Of a stretch of DNA of 13,742 bases, positions 1 to 6,808 are shown one piece after another. The stretch spans positions 1 through 13,742 of the forward strand of contig JALNZJ010000003.1 in the NCBI GenBank assembly GCA_023229485.1, written 5' to 3'. Source of the stretch: a bacterium (GTDB taxonomy: Bacteria; Patescibacteriota; Minisyncoccia; Minisyncoccales; Minisyncoccaceae). Within the stretch, counting starts at the first letter, position 1; every line of letters begins with the position of its first letter. The position numbers and the translations under genes are program-made. The notes beneath the pieces are model-generated. The model was not told the DNA's origin and made no database searches. It saw nothing but the letters and a program-made list of their open reading frames with translations.

Positions 1-606
1 ATTGATTTCCAAATTATATACAGGGTCCGAGTAAATCATCGATGCTTTTTCTTCACCAAAAAGCCTTTTAATGGTTTCTGGCTTGGTCGAATCTCCACAA
101 ATTAATTTATGGCAACCCAAATGAATAATATCTCCAAGTTTAGTTTTGGGTATCGTTATTTTTTTAATCTCTTTCTCTATATCGAAAGAATCATCAACCA
201 CTTCTTTTTCTTCGTCCCAAAACTTGGCCAATTGTATTTGGTCAAATCCTGCCTCCATAAGAATATCGAGGTCAAATGACTTCAGTGATTCAAAATCCCA
301 GTCTCCGCCTAGAGAATTACTTGCGATAAGATATTGCTTAGCTTCTTTCTCGGTGAGTTGGCGATTAGGTTTGCGAACATCTATAACATCTTCGCCACGA
401 TTAAGGAGTTGGAGAGCTTTGACCCTCTGATGTCCCGCGAGGATTTTGCCATTAAAATCAATCGCTGGAATTTCGACGAGATTATACTTCTTAAGACTCT
501 TTTTGAGATCCGACATCTGTTTGTCGGTAATGATACGAGGATTGATCTCTTGTGGGACAAGGTCATTCACTCGTTTTTGCACTGTGTGCCATTGTAGCTT
601 TTGCAT
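1..606 (-). CDS. ParB-domain/site-specific DNA methyltransferase fusion (5' part, truncated by window edge)
   Basis: The 202 visible codons start at the ATG at 606-604 and stay open to base 1, so the C-terminus lies outside the window. Residues 13-70 form a ParB/sulfiredoxin-like domain, with a proline-centred N-terminal motif (LVPQEINPR) and the ParB box GHQRVKAL at 58-65. Residues 157-172 (KLGDIIHLG, LICGDS) are the usual entry to an N6-adenine/N4-cytosine methyltransferase domain, and SDPVYN at 193-198 is catalytic motif IV. The family methylates DNA bases using S-adenosylmethionine; the ParB part probably contacts DNA. Such fusions are common in phages, plasmids and integrated elements, often without a partner restriction enzyme. 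Motif IV reads DPVY where DPPY is usual. There is no Shine-Dalgarno before the ATG; a TATAAT-like hexamer lies at 655-650, without a clear -35. The family call is firm; target sequence and modified base are unknown. Confidence 0.85.
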   Translation of the reverse strand, partial: MQKLQWHTVQKRVNDLVPQEINPRIITDKQMSDLKKSLKKYNLVEIPAIDFNGKILAGHQRVKALQLLNRGEDVIDVRKPNRQLTEKEAKQYLIASNSLGGDWDFESLKSFDLDILMEAGFDQIQLAKFWDEEKEVVDDSFDIEKEIKKITIPKTKLGDIIHLGCHKLICGDSTKPETIKRLFGEEKASMIYSDPVYNLEIN

Positions 607-798
607 ACAATTTTATTATTAACTTTCTAATAAAATGTATGGGTTGAGTATTATATTAAAAAATGCCCATTCCACACACGAAATAAAATGACATCGACAA
701 ATATCAAACTATTTCTTGCGCGGAATAGGCACGGTTTTTTAGGCGGTAGCTATTCTACTTTTTACTACGCATTACAAACTTATTAAGTTGTAACTATA
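607..798. other. Intergenic region with competing hairpins
   Basis: No gene is visible. A 10-nt inverted repeat (664-673 with 722-731, one C/A mismatch on plus that becomes a G-U pair in minus-strand RNA) is flanked by A6 at 658-663 and T6 at 735-740. In minus-strand RNA, following the gene that stops at 799, the stem would end directly in a U-run, like a terminator, but the loop is about 48 nt. The CTATTC segment (729-724 on minus) can instead pair with GAATAG (755-750 on minus), so two folds exclude each other. A TATAAT-like hexamer at 655-650 on minus may serve the methyltransferase. Confidence 0.4.
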
Positions 799-1227
799 TT
801 ATATATCCTTATCTTTATTTTTTGCAAGTTTTTTTCTGAAAATTCTCTTTGCATTTTTACTATTAACAAAATCTTCGGCATCTTTTGCGAGAGATAGTGG
901 AAGGCCTGTTATAGGGAATTGAACTGTTACCTCATAACCTTTTTCTCGTTCTTCTTCTACGTATCTTATAAAATCAGGATCCTTACTAAGCATATCTAAA
1001 ACTGCTGACATTTCTTTCTTTTCCTCTACTAGAGGTTGATTATTTTTAACAATCGGACTATATATTCTTCCAGGATTACCTGTTTCAAAAGATTTTTTAA
1101 TTTTTTTTCCGAGAGAAGTTGTTGCTTTTCTATGAGATGCATGGAAAAGAATATCCGTAATAAGTATAGGCTTATATTTTACACCCTCTTTTCTATTTGT
1201 TGGTTCAAATTTTAGTTGATGTTCCAT
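799..1227 (-). CDS. Hypothetical protein divergent from the LexA-like repressor
   Basis: The 142-residue protein starts at the ATG at 1227-1225. I do not recognise it. It is charged and soluble-looking, with no signal peptide or membrane segment. The N-terminal third (ITDILFHASHRK) is followed by a likely helical stretch, a motif FPITGLPLSLAKD near 104-116 and a very basic C-terminus (RKKLAKNKDKD). It is divergent from the repressor gene; the 65-bp space between the two ATGs holds both promoters and one palindromic operator. That arrangement suggests a gene controlled by the repressor. There is no Shine-Dalgarno; the predicted transcript leader is only about 6-7 nt. It could be a small DNA-binding or regulatory protein, but nothing in the sequence proves it. 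Confidence 0.6.
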   Translation of the reverse strand: MEHQLKFEPTNRKEGVKYKPILITDILFHASHRKATTSLGKKIKKSFETGNPGRIYSPIVKNNQPLVEEKKEMSAVLDMLSKDPDFIRYVEEEREKGYEVTVQFPITGLPLSLAKDAEDFVNSKNAKRIFRKKLAKNKDKDI

Positions 1228-1240
1228 ATGTTTTTGTTTT

Positions 1241-1269
1241 ACTATATCATGTCCTTGACTTTTTGTATA
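1241..1269 (-). promoter_or_regulatory. Promoter for the divergent hypothetical gene
   Basis: On the minus strand, -35 TATACA (1269-1264, 4/6 to consensus) and -10 TATAGT (1246-1241, 5/6) are separated by 17 nt. The -10 ends 13 nt before the ATG at 1227, so the leader would be very short. The -35 lies inside the left half of the proposed operator. Confidence 0.5.
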
Positions 1270-1283
1270 GGGGGATTTATACT
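1255..1283 (+). promoter_or_regulatory. Strong sigma-70-type promoter of the LexA/NACHT operon, leaderless
   Basis: TTGACT (1255-1260) and TATACT (1278-1283) are separated by exactly 17 nt. The ATG of the repressor is at 1293, only 9 nt after the -10, so the transcript should begin within about 0-3 nt of the start codon. No Shine-Dalgarno is present. It is the only convincing promoter upstream of the whole six-gene block. Confidence 0.75.
1265..1282. promoter_or_regulatory. Candidate operator for the LexA-like repressor
   Basis: This is a perfect inverted repeat, GTATA-N8-TATAC. The right half overlaps the -10 of the operon promoter and the left half overlaps the -35 of the divergent promoter, so one bound dimer could block both. 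The spacing resembles other LexA-type operators with an 8-bp centre, but the half-site is not a known SOS box that I can name. A further TTATAC copy follows at about 1286-1291. Confidence 0.5.
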
Positions 1284-1292
1284 ATTTATACA

Positions 1293-1913
1293 ATGACAAA
1301 TTCAATAAATGAAAAAGATAGAAAAGCCTTCGCTCTTATCCGCAATAAAATTACTAACTACGGCAAGGCTCCTTCGCTCCGTGAAATAAATGAAGTTACG
1401 GGTGGAAAATCACCAAGATCTGCCAGTCTTATAATCGACAGGCTTGTTAAAGCTGGACTTATTATAAAAAAGGGAAGAGAAATTATTCTCGCCAATACCA
1501 TAAAATCCGTAAATTCTGTTAACACGGTTGATGTTCCTCTTGTTGGGGCTATTTCTTGCGGCACACCCATATTTGCTGAGGAAAATATCGAAACTCATAT
1601 TCCAATTTCTACAGCTCTTGCTAAAAATGGATCAACTTACTTCTTATTGCGTGCAATTGGAGATTCTATGAATTTAGCAGGAATTAATAGTGGAGACTTG
1701 CTTTTAATCAGACAGCAACCGACGGCAAATAATGGTGACAAGGTAGTTGCCCTCATAAACGATGAAGCTACTGTTAAAATTTTAGAAAAAACTAAAGATG
1801 CTGTCATCCTTAGGCCAAAATCAACTAACAATACATATAAGCCAATAATACTGACCAATAACTGCATAATCCAGGGAGTGGTCGTTGCTGTGCTTCCAGC
1901 AGATATATTTTAA
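1293..1913 (+). CDS. LexA-like self-cleaving transcriptional repressor
   Basis: The protein has 206 residues from the ATG at 1293, chosen because the promoter lies immediately upstream. Residues 8-68 are a LexA-type winged helix (APSLREI, then SPRSASLIIDRLVKAGLI). Residues 80-206 are a LexA/S24 peptidase domain. The scissile bond is Cys89-Gly90 in VGAISCGTP, the serine nucleophile is Ser125 in AIGDSM, and the general base is Lys162 in DEATVKIL. All sit 5-6 residues after their E. coli LexA equivalents (Ala84-Gly85, Ser119, Lys156). The family represses promoters until RecA-DNA filaments or another signal stimulate self-cleavage. Here it probably represses its own operon and the divergent gene. 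Ala-Gly is usual in LexA; Cys-Gly occurs in UmuD. It may be a local repressor for the defence operon and not the genome-wide SOS regulator. The NACHT gene starts 10 nt after its stop. Confidence 0.88.
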   Translation: MTNSINEKDRKAFALIRNKITNYGKAPSLREINEVTGGKSPRSASLIIDRLVKAGLIIKKGREIILANTIKSVNSVNTVDVPLVGAISCGTPIFAEENIETHIPISTALAKNGSTYFLLRAIGDSMNLAGINSGDLLLIRQQPTANNGDKVVALINDEATVKILEKTKDAVILRPKSTNNTYKPIILTNNCIIQGVVVAVLPADIF

Positions 1914-1923
1914 TATAAAATAC

Positions 1924-4900
1924 ATGAAAACCTCTCAATACATTACACCTATCACTAAAATACATTCTACCCTTGATGATGTAAAGAAATTCTTTGAAGA
2001 ATTGGGAGGTATTTCTATTTTTGATGACGAAAAAATATTAAGCATTGATACTCTCGTACAAGCAAAACGTAATCTCATTGTTGGAGAACCAGGAGTTGGC
2101 AAAAGCCTTCTTCTTGAAAAAATGAATGAATACTTATGTAGCAACAAAGAATCAGCAACACTTATTAAATTACGAGAAAGTGATGTGTTAGAGCAAATTA
2201 ATAAATTTTTAACAATAAAAAGCAAAAAGCCAAGGTTTTTATTATTGGATGGTCTTGATGAAGTCAAATCAAATTTGTTTCCAGAAATTTTAAAAAAAAT
2301 TGAAGACATATCAAATAATTATCAAAATGTTTCTCTTTATATTTCTGGTCGTTGGGTCTTTATAAGTAAACATACAAAATCTTTTTCGGAATTTCGCTAC
2401 ATTACGATATCGCCATTTACGAGAAGACAAGTAAATGACTATTTGATAGTATCGGGACGATCAGAAAAAGACGTCAATGTACTTCTGACACGCATCATGT
2501 CGTTTGGCCATAAAATGCTAATTATCCAAATCCCTCGATACCTTTCTTATTTTGATGCTTTTTTGGAAGAAAAGGGCATTAACGATGCCTTGAATGTTTC
2601 CAGGAATGACCTTTTTGAATATTTTATCTATAAAAAACTTGCATTAGAGGATAAAAAAACAAATAAAGACCAAAAATCTATTATTAAAAGGGTGCTCGAA
2701 AAGCTTGCTCTTACAATGGAAATATATCAAACGAATGTAATCACAAAGGATGAATTAATGACATTCTTTGACGATTTAAAGTCTGATTTAAAACTTGCGG
2801 CGTTATCACACATTGATATGGATGTATTTTATGATTGTTCTTTGCTTAAAGTTAGTTGTGGAAATTCAGATAAAATTGAGTTTGAAAATACTGAATTTCA
2901 AGAATATCTTGCAGCAAAAGAAATAACGAGATTTACGGAACCAAATAGGGCAACCTTTGCTTTTACTGTCGATCAAAATATAAAAGAAGTCTATCCATCT
3001 TGGTTTAACACGCTCACATTTCTAGTAGACATGTATCCCGGGTTACTCGAGCCTCTCATTGAGTTTTCAGAAATTCGTAAAAGGAAATTCAAAATTATTG
3101 ACGAAAACTTTTTTTATTTCCTTAGTCGATTAGATCCAAAAAACATTAGTAAAGAATTACGCATATCTTTATTCGAAGATATAGTTGAATATCATTGTCG
3201 TACATATCAATGGATATCTGGACAAACGGCTCGCATGCTTTCCGGATTATATGATATTTTTCTTGAAGAAAGGCTCAAAAAAATAACAGAGGAAGCGGAA
3301 ATTCAAACAGATTTTCACAGATATGTTCCGCTGGCTAATATTACCTATATTATAGCCTACTTACTCCAAAATAAAATTTCTATTGACGTGCCTTACTGGA
3401 AAGGAAAGATTATTAAATATGCAATAGATAAAGATGAGATTGGAGTGTTGCAACGTCACGCATTACAAGCATTGGGGGAACTTAATGACACATCTATTAT
3501 CGATAAATTGAATAATTTTACTAGCTCGGATGAATTAATTTCTCAGGCCTTCCTTTCAATGTGTATCTCTCTTGACCCAGATAATCCTCAAACACTTAAA
3601 CATGTTTTCGATGCCATAAGTCAGAATAATTTTCATGGTAGATACGGTTTATACGAAATGAAGAAAAAAGAGTCTATTAAACTTTTTCTAAACAAATTTA
3701 AAGACGATGAAAAATTTAGAAAAGAATTCTTGGACGATGTAAGTATTTTCAACGATAAAGATAAAATCCTTGTCGAGCGCATTAAATCATTTATTGACGA
3801 AGATATAGCTGAGCTCTGCAAACAAGCTCTGATTAAATCTATGGATTATAATTTAACTCATAACATAGAGCAATCAGTTTTTCTATGCAGCATTTGGGAA
3901 TTATTGCAAAAAAGAGAGAAAGAAAATTTCGTTATTGAAATGTTAAAACGTATCATAAATGAAGAGGAAGGCAAAACAAATCTTTTTTATGCTCATTCAT
4001 TTTTAGCACGAATAGTGCAAGTTAGGGATGTGCAGCCATGCTTGCAGGTAATGATTGATGCTGGAGAAAAAATATCTGCATTTAACTTAATGCTACGAAT
4101 TAAATTCTCAAAAAGGATAGATGCTTTAGAGGTATATGAAGCGGGAAGATTAATATTGCCAAATGAATATAAAAAATGGGAAAAATCACAAAATAAAAAA
4201 ACAGAAGCACCTCAAAATAGAAATTTATTAGGAGAATTTAGATTACTATTGGAACCAGAAAAAGGAAAATTTTCAAATAATGTATTTAATTTTTATAATA
4301 GTAATGTTCAGCAACTTGAACCGTTACTAAGTGAAAATGATAAGAAGCGTATTAAAGAATTACTTAGCGGAACTATTTTTAAATTTTACGATCCAGAAAA
4401 TCAAAATTTAAAGATTACTAATGAAATAGAAGGATCGAAAAGTTATACCACAAGCTCCATTATTAGTATTTTTGGCGATGCAATTGAAACAGCCCAAAAA
4501 ATCGGATTTGATATAACTCCATACCGCCAAAAAATAATTAATTTCATCCCTTTTGCTTACTCAGAAAAACTTACAATTATCTTTGAATTAGTTAAAAATA
4601 TTACTAATAATGAAATGTCTGGAGTCTTTGAGGTATATAAAAACCATAAATCGGATTTATGGAAACACCTCCCAATAAGTTTTATAGAAACCGTAAAGCA
4701 ATACAACTTGGTTGAAGCGGCTCCGATACTTAAAGCACTCATTTTAAACCAAGAAATTGAAAAATATGCACGCCAAGAAGCATTAAGTGTTCTTAATCTA
4801 ATCATAAAAGATTCCGTGTTCCTTAAGGAGGTTTTTATTAAATATAAAGATAATGAAAATAACGAAGAAAGAAAAATAGCTTACATAGCAAATGGTCTAT

Positions 4901-5949
4901 TGATTACTGACTATACTGATGACGATTCAATTAAATGGAGATTAGATCAATTGGTTAAAAAGGCTGCTGCTTTTATCGAAAAAAGGGGAACCCATAGTGT
5001 CGATGACCTTGAAGAAGAAATTTCTTACAGTAAAACATTCGCAAAGCCTCTTATGAATCTTAAATCTCTTGGATACGAATCTAATTACCTAAAATTGCTA
5101 GAAGATGCAATGGAAATATGGAGTCGTGGCGTTGAATTCCATAAATATAGTACATACTTATGGGATGTTGTATATGCTTATTTCGATAATTTAAAAGAGC
5201 ACTTGTCATATGATCCACTTGAAGCTCTTGAAAAAGCAATAGCTGGTATGAAAAATAGAGATGGAGCAAATTGGCTTGCAGGTCGAATGATTCATCTTCG
5301 TCGTTCTTATTTAGATTATATTGGAAAACCTCGTAATATTGGCGAAGCTGTAGCAAAATATAATGACGCACGAGAATATAATGATAAAAAAATACGCAAT
5401 TCTAACGATCTATTCCGCCATATTTATGATGCTGCAGATACCGGGATTAGACAATTCATAGACGGTGAGGGAGCCTATAAATTGATCATGGAGAAAAAGA
5501 CGCCTGGCCAACATAGAGAATATGAAAAATTAATCCAAAAAACAATCAAAACACAAATCGAGAATGTCATGTTTAAGCGCGGATTCCAGGTTGAAATTAA
5601 TCGCGAATCACAATTACTTAGCGATAAGCGTACCGATATGTTGGTTCATTATGGTTTTACCGGTCCGATAGTTATAGAAATTAAACTCACTTCCAATACC
5701 GACATGAAGGTGTCCAAAATAGAAAAATCGAAATCATTCTTATCTATGAAAGAATACATGGAAGGCTACGGTGCTTCTCATGGTATATTTCTTGTGATTA
5801 ACAATACAAATTCTAAAAAGATAGAAAAAATAAAAGATTCTTTTGGAAAAATAAGAAATGTGTCTGTCATATCTATTGATTGTTATAAAACTTCAACCAA
5901 TAAGAAAAAGATTAAAGCTAAAAAATCGACAGGTAAAAGTAAAAAATGA
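1924..5949 (+). CDS. NACHT-family STAND NTPase with C-terminal PD-(D/E)XK-type nuclease
   Basis: The protein has 1341 residues from the ATG at 1924. An in-frame ATG at 1885 lies inside the repressor gene and is less likely. NACHT hallmarks in order: Walker A GEPGVGKS (54-61), Walker B LLLDGLDE (106-113), sensor LYISGR (about 138-143), SPFTRRQVNDYL (about 163-174), IPRYLSY (about 202-208) and FQEYLAAKEI (about 325-334). Residues about 350-1200 look alpha-helical and repeat-like, suitable as a ligand sensor. Near the C-terminus E1228, D1238 and E1252-I-K1254 (VIEIKLT) form a PD-(D/E)XK pattern, followed by a beta-strand-like GIFLVIN. The tail is lysine-rich. STAND NTPases oligomerise on sensing a phage or stress ligand and activate an effector, here presumably DNA cleavage. 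In Avs and most bacterial NACHT proteins that I know the effector is N-terminal, so this order is notable. The stop overlaps the next start by ATGA. The NACHT call is firm; the nuclease is probable. Confidence 0.88.
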   Translation: MKTSQYITPITKIHSTLDDVKKFFEELGGISIFDDEKILSIDTLVQAKRNLIVGEPGVGKSLLLEKMNEYLCSNKESATLIKLRESDVLEQINKFLTIKSKKPRFLLLDGLDEVKSNLFPEILKKIEDISNNYQNVSLYISGRWVFISKHTKSFSEFRYITISPFTRRQVNDYLIVSGRSEKDVNVLLTRIMSFGHKMLIIQIPRYLSYFDAFLEEKGINDALNVSRNDLFEYFIYKKLALEDKKTNKDQKSIIKRVLEKLALTMEIYQTNVITKDELMTFFDDLKSDLKLAALSHIDMDVFYDCSLLKVSCGNSDKIEFENTEFQEYLAAKEITRFTEPNRATFAFTVDQNIKEVYPSWFNTLTFLVDMYPGLLEPLIEFSEIRKRKFKIIDENFFYFLSRLDPKNISKELRISLFEDIVEYHCRTYQWISGQTARMLSGLYDIFLEERLKKITEEAEIQTDFHRYVPLANITYIIAYLLQNKISIDVPYWKGKIIKYAIDKDEIGVLQRHALQALGELNDTSIIDKLNNFTSSDELISQAFLSMCISLDPDNPQTLKHVFDAISQNNFHGRYGLYEMKKKESIKLFLNKFKDDEKFRKEFLDDVSIFNDKDKILVERIKSFIDEDIAELCKQALIKSMDYNLTHNIEQSVFLCSIWELLQKREKENFVIEMLKRIINEEEGKTNLFYAHSFLARIVQVRDVQPCLQVMIDAGEKISAFNLMLRIKFSKRIDALEVYEAGRLILPNEYKKWEKSQNKKTEAPQNRNLLGEFRLLLEPEKGKFSNNVFNFYNSNVQQLEPLLSENDKKRIKELLSGTIFKFYDPENQNLKITNEIEGSKSYTTSSIISIFGDAIETAQKIGFDITPYRQKIINFIPFAYSEKLTIIFELVKNITNNEMSGVFEVYKNHKSDLWKHLPISFIETVKQYNLVEAAPILKALILNQEIEKYARQEALSVLNLIIKDSVFLKEVFIKYKDNENNEERKIAYIANGLLITDYTDDDSIKWRLDQLVKKAAAFIEKRGTHSVDDLEEEISYSKTFAKPLMNLKSLGYESNYLKLLEDAMEIWSRGVEFHKYSTYLWDVVYAYFDNLKEHLSYDPLEALEKAIAGMKNRDGANWLAGRMIHLRRSYLDYIGKPRNIGEAVAKYNDAREYNDKKIRNSNDLFRHIYDAADTGIRQFIDGEGAYKLIMEKKTPGQHREYEKLIQKTIKTQIENVMFKRGFQVEINRESQLLSDKRTDMLVHYGFTGPIVIEIKLTSNTDMKVSKIEKSKSFLSMKEYMEGYGASHGIFLVINNTNSKKIEKIKDSFGKIRNVSVISIDCYKTSTNKKKIKAKKSTGKSKK

Positions 5950-6488
5950 TTAATATGTTTAAAGAAAAAATAAAGAAAATAAAAGAAGGATTAGGGATAA
6001 AAAGAGAAGACATTAGTATTGTTGTTTTTTCGATTGTTATAACAACTATCTTTTTTGCTTGCTATTATTTCTGGGGCAATTATCTTATAACAACAATAGG
6101 AATTATTAACATAACTTTATTAGGAGTAATAGCTTTAATATTTATGGCACTGGCTGGGTTTATGGTATTAAAGTCCTTATTTCTTATTGCCGCCGAATTA
6201 TCATTATTGATTTTTTTATCACAATCGTACTGCGCCGTTGCTATCAGGTCGGATAGTAGCAACGAAGCATTAAAAAGTCTCTTAGTAATAGGAGCAGTAT
6301 ATATAATTGCCAGTTTTTTTCATTCTTTATATAAATCAATAAAAGATTATAAAAACAAGGAAGGAAAATCTTTCGTTAAAGAAGTTGGATTAGGAGTTGT
6401 AATCTTATTTGGTTTTATAGGTTTATTCATATGGCAGGTATACTTAGTCGTATATCCGATTATCACTGACCTATGCATATATAAATAG
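5946..6488 (+). CDS. Multi-pass membrane protein in the NACHT operon
   Basis: The protein has 180 residues and is not a family I recognise. Its ATG shares ATGA with the NACHT stop, which indicates translational coupling; a second ATG at 5955 is possible. A basic amphipathic N-terminus (about 1-20, FKEKIKKIKEGLG) precedes about five hydrophobic segments near 23-43, 48-70, 73-93, 110-128 and 147-170. A polar loop at 100-109 (IRSDSSNEAL) and a basic loop at 129-143 (YKSIKDYKNKEGK) separate the last ones. No catalytic motif is visible. In defence operons such proteins can be membrane-disrupting effectors or anchors; position suggests a partner of the NACHT protein, but that is inference. The next gene starts 4 nt after its stop. 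Confidence 0.8.
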   Translation: MINMFKEKIKKIKEGLGIKREDISIVVFSIVITTIFFACYYFWGNYLITTIGIINITLLGVIALIFMALAGFMVLKSLFLIAAELSLLIFLSQSYCAVAIRSDSSNEALKSLLVIGAVYIIASFFHSLYKSIKDYKNKEGKSFVKEVGLGVVILFGFIGLFIWQVYLVVYPIITDLCIYK

Positions 6489-6492
6489 ACAT

Positions 6493-6678
6493 ATGATTTC
6501 CGAAAAAGCACTAAAAGATTTTAAAGCAATATATAAGAAACAATTTGATATAGAATTATCCGATCAAGATGCTTTAGAATCGGCAACTAAATTATTGAAA
6601 TTGGTAGAAATCATATATAAACCAATGACCAAGGAAGAATATGAAAAAGTCCAAAAACGAAGAGAAGAAACAAGATAA
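6493..6678 (+). CDS. Small helical protein (61 aa)
   Basis: The 61-residue protein starts 4 nt after the membrane-protein stop. It is acidic then basic and probably all alpha: AIYKKQFDIELSDQDALE, then ATKLLKLVEIIYKPM, then a charged tail. I recall very similar short proteins (a DQDALE-like turn followed by LLKL and IYKP) as common orphans in Patescibacteria genomes, but I cannot verify this here. The last 38 nt overlap the next small gene in another frame, and both frames appear to code. Function is unknown; a small adaptor or antitoxin-like role is possible. It shows no DNA-binding motif. Confidence 0.72.
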   Translation: MISEKALKDFKAIYKKQFDIELSDQDALESATKLLKLVEIIYKPMTKEEYEKVQKRREETR

Positions 6679-6808
6679 TAGGGAAGTGGAAGATAGTAAA
6701 AACTGGGAAGCAAGACAAAACCTGTTCGGCTTCTTTAGTCTGTTACTCGAAGTCGACAAAAGAACAAACCCTTATTTATATAAAAAAGAGGAAAATATAA
6801 TAATATGA
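6641..6808 (+). CDS. Small protein (55 aa), overlapped on both sides
   Basis: This short gene is easily missed. ATG 6641-6643 lies inside the end of the 61-aa gene, preceded by AAGGAAG at 6631-6637, one of the few Shine-Dalgarno-like sites in the operon. The TGA at 6806-6808 overlaps the next ATG as ATGA. The product has a charged N-terminus, then NWEARQNLFGFFSLLLEVDK and RTNPYLYKK. The core WEARQNLFGFF..LL.VD+R.NP.LY is one I recall from tiny conserved Patescibacteria proteins next to the type encoded just upstream. Without it there would be an unexplained 126-nt gap in an otherwise continuous operon. Function is unknown. Confidence 0.75.
   Translation: MKKSKNEEKKQDNREVEDSKNWEARQNLFGFFSLLLEVDKRTNPYLYKKEENIII

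Noticed and set aside
381..597. Overlapping frames on both strands inside the methyltransferase gene
   Set aside because: They are shadows of the ParB/methyltransferase reading frame, which has clear family motifs.
1197..1292. Longer repressor with 32 more N-terminal residues
   Set aside because: The extension would lie upstream of and across the promoter and operator; LexA alignment begins at the ATG at 1293.
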